Positions 11,832-21,035 of a DNA stretch of 64,000 nucleotides are shown here, piece after piece. The notes beneath the pieces were generated by a model. That model was not told the DNA's origin. It did not search any database and saw nothing but the letters and a program-made list of their open reading frames with translations. This DNA comes from Rhizobium sp. CSW-27 (GTDB taxonomy: Bacteria > Pseudomonadota > Alphaproteobacteria > Rhizobiales > Rhizobiaceae), in assembly GCF_018760785.1 (NCBI RefSeq), contig NZ_JAHHZO010000006.1:1-64000 (forward strand), written 5' to 3'. The position numbers and the translations under genes were made by a program. Within the stretch, counting starts at the first letter, position 1; every line of letters begins with the position of its first letter.

Positions 11832-12844
11832 GACGTCACCCTCATCTCGGACTGGATCGATCCTGCCGCCCCGAAGCAGCGCACCGTGTGGGCGGATCCG
11901 ACAGTGGTGGGGGCGGGCTGCGCATTGTCGCAAGCCTTGAGAGACAGGCTCTGCCGAAGCTCGCATCGGGGTGCAAAGGCACAGCCTGCATATGGTCGGG
12001 ACAGATCTGGAATAGCGCCCGGAATATCCTTCAGCCGTCCCCCTTGCGCTTGCCCGAGTTGCGGCGCTGCCGCGATCAGGCCTTTGGTATAGGGGTGAGA
12101 TGGCGCCGTCAGCATGGCTTCGACGGGGCCTTCCTCGACGATTCGCCCCGCATACATCACGGCAACGCGGTCTGCGATGCGTGCCACCACGCCAAGGTCA
12201 TGCGTGACCAGCAGCAGCGAGGTGCCGAGCGTGCGGCAGCGTTCGCTGAGAAGTTCGAGAATTTGGGCCTGAATGGTCACGTCCAGGGCCGTGGTCGGTT
12301 CATCGGCAATCAGCAGGCGCGGCTTCAGGGCAAGCGCGATCGCGATCATCACACGCTGCGCCTGCCCGCCGGAAAGCTCATGCGGATAAGCAAGAACCTT
12401 TTCCTCTGGTGCCGGAATACCGACGGCGCGCAGGAGATCGATCGCGGCGGCCCAGGCTGCCTTGCGACCGATCTTCTCATGGCGCAGCAAGGGTTCTGCC
12501 ACTTGCCAGCCAATGCGCTTTACCGGGTTCAGACAGCTTTGCGGCTGCTGGAAGATCATACCGACATCGCGCCCCCGCCATGCGGAGAGGGCGCGCGCCG
12601 ACATCTGCATCACATCCTCTCCATCGAACAGGATGTGGCCATCGGTGATCTGTCCCGGCGGTTGAACCAGTCTGAGCATGGAGAGCGCCAGCACCGATTT
12701 GCCGGAGCCGGATTCCCCGACCAGTCCGACGATTTCGCCAGCACTGATAGACAGATCCACGCCCTGTACCGCCTGAAGCGCGCGGGCTCGTCCCAGCCGG
12801 AACTCTGTCTTCACCCCTTGAATAGCCAGCAGCGCCTTGCTCAT
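11828..12844 (-). CDS. Peptide-type ABC importer ATPase (DppD-like)
   Basis: A 338-residue ATPase with Walker A GESGSGKS, signature LSGGQAQR, Walker [13 protein letters not shown] and the typical C-terminal cysteine pair region (GCAFAPRC). Partner of the DppF-like ATPase, with which it shares a 4-base overlap. Its own start overlaps the stop of the DppC-like permease gene. Confidence 0.94.
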
Positions 12845-13716
12845 CGTCCACTCCGTGGGTCGAGAACGTCACGCAAGCCGTTGCCGAGAATGTTCAGGCC
12901 GAAGATGGAAATGAACAGGGCCATGCCGGGGCCGGCCACGGCCCACCAGGCGGAAAACAGGTAGGTTCTGGAATTGACCAGCATGGCACCCCATTCCGGT
13001 GCGGGCGGCTGCGTACCAAGGCCGATGAAGGAAAGCGACGATGTGACCAGCGCCGCCAGCGGCATGGAAAATGCGAGATAGACAATCAGCGGCGAAACCA
13101 CATTGGGGAGGATTGTTCCGAACAGGATTTCGCTTTCGCTTGCACCAAGCGCACGGGCGCTCAGGACATAATCCTCCCGCCGCACGGTCAGGACGGCGCT
13201 GCGCACCAGACGCGCATAACCGGGGATGCCGGCAATGCCGATGGAGACCATGCCTGTCCACAGGCTGGGGCCGAGAATGGCAACCACAACCAGCACCATC
13301 AGGATATAGGGAAAGGCCAGCATGACATCGATCACGCGCATGATCAGGTTTTCGACGAAGCGCGAGCCTGCGCCCGCCAACAGGCCCAGAAGCGTGCCGA
13401 TGCTGGCCGAAATGGAGGCCGTCACCACGCAGATCAGCAGGAAGTACCGGGTGCCGAAGATCAGGCGGCTGAACAGGTCACGGCCAACCTCGTCCGTCCC
13501 CATGAAATGGTCCCAGCTTGGGGGCCTCAATCGCTGGATGGGGTTGACCTTAAACGGATCGTAAGGCGCAAGGAGGGGGGCAAAGAGCGCCGAGAGAACC
13601 AGCAGCAGCAGGATCGTGCCGCCCACCAGCGCGGATCTGTTGCGCAGCAATCGAAGCAGGAACATGCGCCAGCGTGGCGGCGTGGCCATGATCGGTTCGT
13701 CGAGTACAAGGCTCAT
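12841..13716 (-). CDS. Peptide-type ABC importer permease (DppC-like)
   Basis: A 291-residue membrane protein with an N-terminal cytoplasmic tail, a first helix at about residues 30-50 and the EAA-like loop SARALGASESEILFGTILPN. Family: second inner-membrane subunit of Dpp/Opp importers. It overlaps both neighbouring genes by ATGA. Confidence 0.93.
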   Translation of the reverse strand: MSLVLDEPIMATPPRWRMFLLRLLRNRSALVGGTILLLLVLSALFAPLLAPYDPFKVNPIQRLRPPSWDHFMGTDEVGRDLFSRLIFGTRYFLLICVVTASISASIGTLLGLLAGAGSRFVENLIMRVIDVMLAFPYILMVLVVVAILGPSLWTGMVSIGIAGIPGYARLVRSAVLTVRREDYVLSARALGASESEILFGTILPNVVSPLIVYLAFSMPLAALVTSSLSFIGLGTQPPAPEWGAMLVNSRTYLFSAWWAVAGPGMALFISIFGLNILGNGLRDVLDPRSGR

Positions 13717-14645
13717 GTGCTCAACTCCACCCTGGGGTCCAGCCAGGCATACAGGATATCCGCCACCAGATTGACGACCAGATAGGTGGCAGCGCTGATG
13801 AGGATTATGGCTTGTGTCAGCGCGAAATCACGCCACTGGATGGCGTTGACTGCCAGTTCGCCGATTCCATGCCAGCTGAAGATGGATTCGATGATGAAGG
13901 CGCCGCCGAGAAGATTGCCGATCTGCAGGCCCACCAGCGTCAAGACCACGATCAGCGCATTCGGCAGTGCATGGCGCACGACAAGCTCCAATTCGCTGGC
14001 ACCGCGCGCCCGCGCCGCCTGGATATAGTCGCGGCTCAGCACATCGATCATGCTGGTGCGGGCGACCTGCGAAATAGGTGCTGCCTCAATGAGGCCCAGC
14101 GCCAGCGCTGGAAGCAGCAGCGCCAGATTGCCCTTCGGCACCACCGGAAGCCACCGCAGCCAGACGGCAAAGACGAGGATGAGCAGCAGACCGAAGAAGA
14201 AGGCCGGCATGGATATGCCGAACAGACCGACGGTGGTCGCTGTCACATCCAGCCAGCTGTTGCGCTTGACGGCGGCGAGAATGCCGGCCGTCAGCCCCAC
14301 GACCAGTGCAATGCCAAGCGAGGCGAGCGTGAGGATGATGGTGTTGACATAGCGATACCCCAACTCCTCCATGACAGGCTTGCGCAGGCGAATGGAATCG
14401 CCAAAATCGCCTTGCAGCAGATCACGGACATAGATGAAGAACTGCTGGTACCAGGGCAGATCCAGATGGTACTTGGCGCGCAGCGTGGCGATGGCTTCTG
14501 CCGCGTCCTTCTCTGATAGCTGGCCGGAATACATGGCGGTCACGGCATCCGTCGGGATCAGTGCCTTCATCAGGAAGGTGATCAGCAGGATGCCGATCAC
14601 CACCGGGATGAGAAGCAGCAGCCGCTTTGCAACATACTGCGTCAT
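13713..14645 (-). CDS. Peptide-type ABC importer permease (DppB-like)
   Basis: A 310-residue permease beginning MTQYVAKRLLLLIPVV, with six predicted helices and the coupling loop RARGASELELVVRHALPN. It pairs with the DppC-like permease. Its start is seven bases from the binding-protein stop. Confidence 0.93.
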   Translation of the reverse strand: MTQYVAKRLLLLIPVVIGILLITFLMKALIPTDAVTAMYSGQLSEKDAAEAIATLRAKYHLDLPWYQQFFIYVRDLLQGDFGDSIRLRKPVMEELGYRYVNTIILTLASLGIALVVGLTAGILAAVKRNSWLDVTATTVGLFGISMPAFFFGLLLILVFAVWLRWLPVVPKGNLALLLPALALGLIEAAPISQVARTSMIDVLSRDYIQAARARGASELELVVRHALPNALIVVLTLVGLQIGNLLGGAFIIESIFSWHGIGELAVNAIQWRDFALTQAIILISAATYLVVNLVADILYAWLDPRVELST

Positions 14646-14651
14646 GGCGCA

Positions 14652-16232
14652 TCAGGCCGATGCGATCTTGAGGTCTGCACCATAGACATAGCCGAGATAA
14701 TCCACTCGGTATCCCTGAAGTGCCTTGCGTGTGACCGTCATCGGCCAGTCCGTCAGCAGAGGTAGGATCCGGCGATCCTCCAGTAAGGCCTTCTGCGCCT
14801 CGCTGACGAAGGCCAGGCGTTTGGACGTATCGAGCGCGGTATCGGCGCCGTCCAGGGCGTTATCGATTGCATCATTGGCCGGCAGCAGCTGGCGATGGCC
14901 AGGCGAACGGAAGAGCTGCGACATAACGCTGGGGTCCGACCAGGTCCAGCGGTTGAGATCCATGTCCCAATCGGGTTTCAAAAGGCCCGGATAGAAAGTG
15001 CCCCAATCTGCTGTGCCGACCTCCACGACGATGCCAATGTCTGCGAGGTTGGCCTGGATGACGGCAAGCGCGCGCTCGGTTGAACTGGAGGCATAGCTTC
15101 GGATGGTGAACTTGGCGGGCTGGCCATCCTTCGTGCGCACCCCGTCCTTCAGGACCCAGCCAGCTGCATCGAAGAGCTGCTTTGCTTTTTTCTGATCGTA
15201 CGGGGTGCCGTATTTCTGTGCGACGGCGTCATCGTAGCCGGGGATGCCGCGAGACAGCGGGCCAAGCGCGATCTTGCCATTGCCACCAAAAGCCGCGGCC
15301 AGCACCGCCTCGCGGTCGATGGCATAGCTGATCGCCTCGCGGAACGCCTTTTCCCCGAACGGCGCCTTCTTGTAATTGAACTCCATGAACATCAGGTTCT
15401 TGGCGTTCTGGTCGTTGATGATCGTATAGCGATCGTCGCTCTGGAAAGGCGCAACGCCATCCGCCGTCAGAAGGGCGGCATCCAATTCCTCCGTCAGCAG
15501 GGCGGAGGTCACCACGCCGTCTTCTGTCATGACGTTCAGGATCACGCGATCCAGATAGGCTAGTCCCTGATTGGCGGCATCGGGGCGAAACTGCTTGAAG
15601 TTGGGATTGCGAACCAGTTCGATACTGGCGCCGGGCACCCATTTGTCGAACATGAATGGCCCGGTCCCGACCGGGTGCCTCGGATACGCATTGCCAGCCG
15701 CTTTCACTGCGGTCGGAGAATTGAAGCCGAAATAGGATTGACCAAGAAGGTTGATGAAGGGCGCAAAGGGCTTGGAGAAGGTGAAGACCACCGTCATTTC
15801 ATCAGGCGTTTCGACCTTTGACAGGGGGCCGACAATGCCCTTGGTGGGCGAGGCGCTTTTAGGGTCGAGAATGGTATCGAAGAGGAATTTGACTGATTCT
15901 GCATTGAAGGGCGTTCCGTCATGGAATGTCTTGCCAGACTTCAGCTTGAAGGTGATGATTTTTCCGTCCTCGGAGGCCTGCCAGGATTGAGCGAGCCAGG
16001 GCTGCGCCTTGCCAGCAGCATCAAGGTAGACCAACCCCTCCAGCAGATAGTTGCCTAGGACACCGCTGACCACGGCTGAAATGCTCTGCACATTATAGAG
16101 GCCCTCGGGCTCTATCGGTAGACGAAAACGCGCCACCTGTGGTGTTGCGGCTCGCACAACTCCGGTTCCTGACACAGCAATGGCACCCATGGATAGGGCA
16201 GATGCGAGAGTGAATTGACGACGATTCAGCAT
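14652..16232 (-). CDS. Family-5 extracellular solute-binding protein
   Basis: A 526-residue periplasmic receptor for a peptide-like or other small organic ligand. The N terminus MLNRRQFTLASALSMG looks like a Tat or Tat-like signal (twin arginine) with cleavage near VVRAAT. The family core is recognisable in FHDGTPFNAESVKF and HPVGTGPFMFDKW. It is the first gene of the operon continuing through the importer to the two hydrolases. The presence of two cytoplasmic hydrolases suggests the ligand is an acylated or peptidic compound; its identity cannot be read from sequence. Confidence 0.93.
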   Translation of the reverse strand: MLNRRQFTLASALSMGAIAVSGTGVVRAATPQVARFRLPIEPEGLYNVQSISAVVSGVLGNYLLEGLVYLDAAGKAQPWLAQSWQASEDGKIITFKLKSGKTFHDGTPFNAESVKFLFDTILDPKSASPTKGIVGPLSKVETPDEMTVVFTFSKPFAPFINLLGQSYFGFNSPTAVKAAGNAYPRHPVGTGPFMFDKWVPGASIELVRNPNFKQFRPDAANQGLAYLDRVILNVMTEDGVVTSALLTEELDAALLTADGVAPFQSDDRYTIINDQNAKNLMFMEFNYKKAPFGEKAFREAISYAIDREAVLAAAFGGNGKIALGPLSRGIPGYDDAVAQKYGTPYDQKKAKQLFDAAGWVLKDGVRTKDGQPAKFTIRSYASSSTERALAVIQANLADIGIVVEVGTADWGTFYPGLLKPDWDMDLNRWTWSDPSVMSQLFRSPGHRQLLPANDAIDNALDGADTALDTSKRLAFVSEAQKALLEDRRILPLLTDWPMTVTRKALQGYRVDYLGYVYGADLKIASA

Positions 16233-16296
16233 GGAAGTTCCCCTTTTTATCGAGGGAATTCTTTCGCGGCACCCCTTGGTGTTATAGGAGCGTCAC

Positions 16297-16332
16297 GCCC
16301 TCTAATCCGAATGATTGCTCGGATTAGAGGGC
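16297..16332. promoter_or_regulatory. Perfect 14-bp inverted repeat, probable TetR operator
   Basis: Arms GCCCTCTAATCCGA and TCGGATTAGAGGGC are separated by ATGATTGC. With a 2-base bulge the arms extend outward to CGTC/GACG. The repeat lies between the divergent binding-protein gene (start 16232) and the TetR gene (start 16406), where an operator controlling both would be expected. There is no T-run, so it is not a terminator. Confidence 0.7.
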
Positions 16333-16405
16333 GACGCAAGAGATATGTGTTAAAGACGCAAGAATCTTGCCACCATATGACCGCAGCAGACGCCAGGAGA
16401 ATGAG

Positions 16406-17035
16406 ATGGATGCCAAGACGCGCACGTTAACGCCCCGAAAGCCGGTCCAAGCGCGGTCACGGAAGATCAAGCTACAGATCATGGAGGCTGCGCACGAGGT
16501 CATGCGTCAGCACGGCGTGCGGGCGATCACCACCAATGCGGTTGCTGCCCAAGCCGGGGTAAAAGTTGGCTCCATCTATGATTACTTCCCAAACAAGGAA
16601 GCTATTATTGCCGAGATCTACGAAGGCAAGCTGGCAGACGTCCGCGCCTTTCTCGAAGCGGGCTCCGAAACGATTAATCGGGAAGGCTGGCAGACAGAGC
16701 TTGCGGATGTTATCCGCGACACCTGGAAATACCAGCTGTCCATCGGCCTGGACCGGACGATCGTCGATGCCGCCTATTACTACGAGGATCTGTTCCGGAT
16801 TGCACGGGAGCATGCGCAACTCTTTGCTGGCAATTACGTGCGGCTGCTCAAACGCCTCGGGTCGCCGTGGTCGGATGATCAATTATTTGATCTCGGCATC
16901 AGCCTATATACGCTCGTTAACGCGACATGGAGCTATTGGCGGCTTCGCGACAGCCAGCACGAGATTGCCATAGAGAGGCAGATCCAGATGACAATCTTGC
17001 TGATTGAAGAGGCGCTAAGTGCCTCTTCAATTTGA
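16406..17035 (+). CDS. TetR-family transcriptional regulator
   Basis: A 209-residue regulator. The helix-turn-helix is in about residues 20-65 (IMEAAHEVMRQHG, then VAAQAGVKVGSIYDYFPNKE). The ligand-binding half is AefR/AcrR-like without recognisable ligand residues. The start at 16406 has AGGAG about eight bases upstream. It faces the peptide-importer operon across the perfect palindrome and is convergent with maleylacetate reductase, whose stop it overlaps by nine bases. It probably represses the importer operon, itself, or both. Confidence 0.92.
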   Translation: MDAKTRTLTPRKPVQARSRKIKLQIMEAAHEVMRQHGVRAITTNAVAAQAGVKVGSIYDYFPNKEAIIAEIYEGKLADVRAFLEAGSETINREGWQTELADVIRDTWKYQLSIGLDRTIVDAAYYYEDLFRIAREHAQLFAGNYVRLLKRLGSPWSDDQLFDLGISLYTLVNATWSYWRLRDSQHEIAIERQIQMTILLIEEALSASSI

Positions 17036-18058
17036 CTGCACGGAGTGGCCTGCTGCCGGTTTTTCGGACACCGAGTTAAGCAGGTTTTCGCTGGCAAGAG
17101 CCGCTGCCTCGTCCAGATCGGCTTCCGTCAGCTCGATTGCCTTCAACGACAGCAGAGCGCCGAGCACCGCGGAAAAATCGTAGAGTGCTGCACCGGGGCT
17201 ACCGCCGAAGATTTCGCCGAGCGGAGCCAACAGTTCCAAGGCTGCCACTTCATTATAGGCTGTCGTGTAAGGAAGCATGATGGCATGTGTTTCGGCATGC
17301 GGCGTGTCGAAGCGGCCGCCCAGCGTATGGCAAATCTTGTGATGCAATGCCATGCCGACCGAGCCGAGAACCGTGCCGTCAAGCCAACAGCCATATTGCG
17401 CTTCGGCTCGGAGTGAAAGGTCACGGCTGTTCTCGACAAGGCCCGGCAGGCAGCGCTTGAAGCTGCGGAAGGCCTCCAGAGCCATCAGTGTGGAGATCGG
17501 ATTCCGATCGCGGGCGTAAAGCCCTTCCATGGCATGTGCCAATGCGTTCAGTGCGCTGAGAACTGTCATGGCCACAGGCAGGTCAATGGTCAGCTCGGGA
17601 TCATAAATAACGAGATTGGGCAGGATTCTCGCATCGCGCAGCGTCGTCTTCAGCCCATTCTCAGTCTGTCCCAGGATCGGCGTCACCTCCGAGCCGGCAT
17701 AGGTTGTCGGCAGCACAATCTGTGCAAGGCCCGTTCGATAGGCGATAGCCTTGCCGAGACCGGTCGTCGAGCCGCCGCCGATAGACACGATGCAATCGGC
17801 CTCGAGATCCCGTAGTTTAGCCAATGCGGCCTGCGTGACATCGACGGGCGTATGCATCGCGGCGCCAGTGAAGCATCCTGCCGCCTTGGTGCCCAGTTCA
17901 TCGGCAAGACCGAGCGCATCATCGGCCTGATTGGGGGTGGAAAGAACGAATGCCCGGGATTTGCCGAGCCTTGCCATCCATTGTGCGGTCTCATGTCGCC
18001 TTCCGGCACCGAAAACGATGGTTGTCGCCGCGACCTCATAGGTGAATTCGTGGTTCAT
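17027..18058 (-). CDS. Maleylacetate reductase (iron-alcohol-dehydrogenase family)
   Basis: A 343-residue NAD(P)H-dependent reductase that turns maleylacetate into 3-oxoadipate in resorcinol, hydroxyquinol or chloroaromatic breakdown. The nucleotide loop IVSIGGGSTTGLGKAIA and the pattern PTTYAGSEVTPI fit maleylacetate reductases more than general Fe-alcohol dehydrogenases. The region HHKICHTLGG is the metal/active-site helix. GGAGG lies upstream of the ATG at 18058. No ring-cleavage dioxygenase or hydroxylase gene lies nearby, so its partners are elsewhere. Confidence 0.85.
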   Translation of the reverse strand: MNHEFTYEVAATTIVFGAGRRHETAQWMARLGKSRAFVLSTPNQADDALGLADELGTKAAGCFTGAAMHTPVDVTQAALAKLRDLEADCIVSIGGGSTTGLGKAIAYRTGLAQIVLPTTYAGSEVTPILGQTENGLKTTLRDARILPNLVIYDPELTIDLPVAMTVLSALNALAHAMEGLYARDRNPISTLMALEAFRSFKRCLPGLVENSRDLSLRAEAQYGCWLDGTVLGSVGMALHHKICHTLGGRFDTPHAETHAIMLPYTTAYNEVAALELLAPLGEIFGGSPGAALYDFSAVLGALLSLKAIELTEADLDEAAALASENLLNSVSEKPAAGHSVQSN

Positions 18059-18194
18059 CCTTTGTCCTCCAGTGCAAGGCGCGAGCGGCCAGGCGGTTTC
18101 AACTCGCCCACGCCGCACATCATCTGCAGTGCGCAACAGGCATGGCATCCTGTTGCGCACGACAACGTTTTCTACCGTGGCCGCAACGGATGGT

Positions 18195-19082
18195 TCAGAA
18201 CTTGGTCGCGAGATTGAACCAGACGGTATCACCCTGAGGCCTGTTTTCAGCAATCAGATCATGCTGCCAGGAAGCGCTCAGTTGCAGTGCGGGATGGAAG
18301 GTATAGGTCACCGAGGGACCGATCGCGAAACCCTTTCCCCGGTGCCCGTCGGCCGGCGCCGTCGGGCCGCTGTCATCCGTCAGTTGCTTAAGGAAATAAC
18401 CAACTGCGCCGAGGCGCCATTTGTCGAAATTCCAGCCCACAGCGTAATCCAGGACAAACTCGTTACCGGTCGTATAGCCCGTGTCCTTGTTCTCCGTGTT
18501 GAAAATGATGCGGGCGACCGCTCCCAGTTCCAGCCCTTGAGGATCGGAATAGTGATAGCCGACGGCCGGTTGGAATGACCAGTGATTAAGCCCGGGACTG
18601 GCGGGGTCCGAGACGTCATACTCGCCGGTTGGCGCAGCGATATCCATCCCCAGCGAAAAGGTGTTGTGACGATCTGGATGCCATGTCACACCGATGGTGC
18701 CGACCATATCAGCAAGGCCGAAGTTTTCTGCGGACGTATACGGAACAGACAGATCGATATTGACGAGAGGGACCACCAACTGCCCCGTCAGCTGACCGCC
18801 GGCAATTTCCACCGGAGTAATGAAGAGGAAACGCATCGTTTCCACCGCGGTCTTGACGTCGAAATCGATGGGGAGCTTATCGCCGTTCCCATCGTTCAAG
18901 CGAGTTGAATGATAGTAATTCGTCTGTGATAGAAAATATACTCCAGGATAAGGCGGAAACCCGCCAGCATAAAACTGAGCGGCTCCTGGACCGTATTGCG
19001 TATTGCCGTTTTCCGCCGCCAGAGCGGGACACAGCATGAGCGTGGCCAGGCCAAGGGCCAGCCCCAAAGTCTTCAATCGCAT
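18195..19082 (-). CDS. Outer-membrane protein of the phenol meta-pathway (SphA/COG4313) family
   Basis: A 295-residue protein with a Sec signal peptide (MRLKTLGLALGLATLMLCPALA) followed by alternating beta-strand sequence and a C-terminal phenylalanine, typical of a small outer-membrane barrel. Family members are found in aromatic-degradation operons and are thought to help uptake of hydrophobic substrates. GAGGAGGA stands before the ATG. It precedes maleylacetate reductase on the same strand, 137 bases apart, consistent with an aromatic uptake/degradation unit. Confidence 0.8.
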   Translation of the reverse strand: MRLKTLGLALGLATLMLCPALAAENGNTQYGPGAAQFYAGGFPPYPGVYFLSQTNYYHSTRLNDGNGDKLPIDFDVKTAVETMRFLFITPVEIAGGQLTGQLVVPLVNIDLSVPYTSAENFGLADMVGTIGVTWHPDRHNTFSLGMDIAAPTGEYDVSDPASPGLNHWSFQPAVGYHYSDPQGLELGAVARIIFNTENKDTGYTTGNEFVLDYAVGWNFDKWRLGAVGYFLKQLTDDSGPTAPADGHRGKGFAIGPSVTYTFHPALQLSASWQHDLIAENRPQGDTVWFNLATKF

Positions 19083-19783
19083 TATTCATCCTCCTCACTG
19101 AACAATTGCGTAGAAGTCGACCGACAGGGAAGGCGCAGTCGTACCGCAGCGCTCCGTGTCGAAGCACCCGATCAAACCGCCGATAATGTCTGAATTCCTG
19201 TCCCCTTGGCGTCCATCCCGCCAATGGCAATCTCAATTTGCCGTCTGAGGTGCCGTTTTCGAGAGCTAGGCAGATTGCTAATGGTTTTAAAATTTATTTA
19301 TTTCATAGTTTGTATTTAATATTTATATACATTTTCTGAGGATGTATTTTCAATTCTGATAGCTGTCATTTAGATTTCTCATTTGGCAATGCCCCATGCA
19401 TTGGCTAATCGTCCAACAGTATACGGTTGGCGGCTCAGGTCCGTCTGCCGATGAAGACGTTGCAGTTTCACGCCCGCCCCGGACCAGGGTGCTCCACAGG
19501 CGCGAGAGAGCGGCTCCACATTTCCAATGAAAATCAATGCTTGTCTCAGACAAGGCCGAGGATGGCAGGGCTCCTGCGCATTTCGCATCCGCCCGCGCCT
19601 GGCTTCGAGGGATGAGCACCAGGCAGCGCCGACATGCGAGGAGCATGCAGGCATTGCACATCGGGAGAGATACGCCGGCGCGTGCCGGCGCCAAACGTGA
19701 TCGTGCATCGACCGAGGAAACCCGTCTGCAGTTCCAAAAGACATTTCCGAGGCCTTTGCCGTGCCCAGCATCAGGAGGAGAGA
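19083..19783. other. 700-base intergenic region with an AT-rich core
   Basis: It separates the divergent outer-membrane-protein and MFS genes. Bases about 19260-19390 are strikingly AT-rich (TTTTAAAATTTATTTATTTC and similar runs) in otherwise GC-rich DNA, as in promoter or silencer (H-NS-like) binding areas. A GCCGGC-GCGT-GCCGGC hairpin sits near 19680. Longer open frames here have no protein-like sequence and are rejected. Confidence 0.5.
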
Positions 19784-20932
19784 ATGCTGACAAGACATAC
19801 AAACCGTGCGGCGCTGGCTGCGCTAGTCATCTGCCACTGTGCCGGCATGCTCGACATGGTCGCCCTGCCCGTCTGGATTGGGGTGCTCGTCGAGCGTTAC
19901 GGTTTCAGTTCGCAGCAGGCAGGCGGACTGGTGACCCTGTTCATGGTCGGTGCGTTCCTCGCCAGCCTCGTGCTGGCACCCCGTTTCAACAACCTGAACC
20001 AGAGATGGATCGCGACAGCTGGCTTCGGCATGGGCAGTTGCGCCTTTCTGGCGGCCGGGACCCAGGAGACGTTCCCCGTTCTGGCCATCCTGCACCTGAT
20101 AGCAGGACTCGGAGCTGGTGTCGCCTTGTCAATGGCGCATGGAACCATGGGCAGAACCGCCAATCCGCACAAGATGTTCGCTATTTCCTTCGGCGCGCTG
20201 GGCTTTCTGGCGATCATTCTACTGGCAGCCTTACCGCAACTCATCATCGCATTCGGCGCTTCGGTGCTGTTTCTCGTTTTCGGCGGCATCATGCTGGTGG
20301 CGACGTGCGCCGCCGCGCTGCTGTTCCGCAATCCGCCGCGCGTGGACGAGCAGCTGAAGAAGCCCTTCAACCGGGCGACATGGCTGACGATCTTCGGCAT
20401 AGGTATCATGACGTTCAACCAGTCGATGGTCTTCGCCTTCGTCGAGGTCATCGGCAAGACGCGCGGTTTCGAAGCCGGCGCCGTGTTGACCGTGCTCATC
20501 GCGCTCGGGCTCATCAACTTCCTCGTGCCAGCGCCGCTCTCGACCTTTCTTCAATCGCGGGTCTCGGCACCGCTCATGACGCAGATCGGGCCGGTGATCC
20601 AGGCAGTGCTGGCGCTGGGGGTAACCACGGCGACCGTCATGCCGATCTGGGGTCCTTCTGCCGCCTTCTTCGTCACCACGCAGATCTTCACCCACACCTT
20701 CGTCTTCGGACTGCTTTCGCGGCTGGACCCGACCGGTCGGGCAACGGCGGCAACGCCGGCCATGGCCCTGATTGGCGCCGCACTCGGACCCTTTGCCGGC
20801 GGCGTCCTCGCGCAGAATTTCGGCTTCGAAGCGCTCGGTCTGGCCGCCGTCTTCGTCGGCCTCACCTCGGCCGCCTGCTTTACCCTGGCGCGGGCATCCG
20901 CGCGCAGCCTGCAGCCGGCACCGGCCCTGTAA
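19784..20932 (+). CDS. Major facilitator superfamily transporter
   Basis: A 382-residue membrane protein with about 12 hydrophobic segments. The start at 19784 follows AGGAGGAGAGA; the long open frame upstream is not protein-like. Short cytoplasmic loop after helix 2 lies at VLAPRFNNLNQRW. No substrate signature is visible. It precedes an AraC regulator and the dehydrogenase genes on the same strand, suggesting it imports the substrate of that pathway. Confidence 0.88.
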   Translation: MLTRHTNRAALAALVICHCAGMLDMVALPVWIGVLVERYGFSSQQAGGLVTLFMVGAFLASLVLAPRFNNLNQRWIATAGFGMGSCAFLAAGTQETFPVLAILHLIAGLGAGVALSMAHGTMGRTANPHKMFAISFGALGFLAIILLAALPQLIIAFGASVLFLVFGGIMLVATCAAALLFRNPPRVDEQLKKPFNRATWLTIFGIGIMTFNQSMVFAFVEVIGKTRGFEAGAVLTVLIALGLINFLVPAPLSTFLQSRVSAPLMTQIGPVIQAVLALGVTTATVMPIWGPSAAFFVTTQIFTHTFVFGLLSRLDPTGRATAATPAMALIGAALGPFAGGVLAQNFGFEALGLAAVFVGLTSAACFTLARASARSLQPAPAL

Positions 20933-21035
20933 CGGGCCGGAGCGTTGTACGAATGGCAGACCGTTATCGACGTTTCGGATATGCTACGTCTGATGCCGGT
21001 CTGCCGACACCGCAATGCCGAAAGGACAATCTCGC

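Noticed and set aside
19350-19802. 150-codon minus-strand frame in the 700-base intergenic region
   Set aside because: Cys/Arg/Ser-rich translation with no start signal; overlaps the MFS start region.
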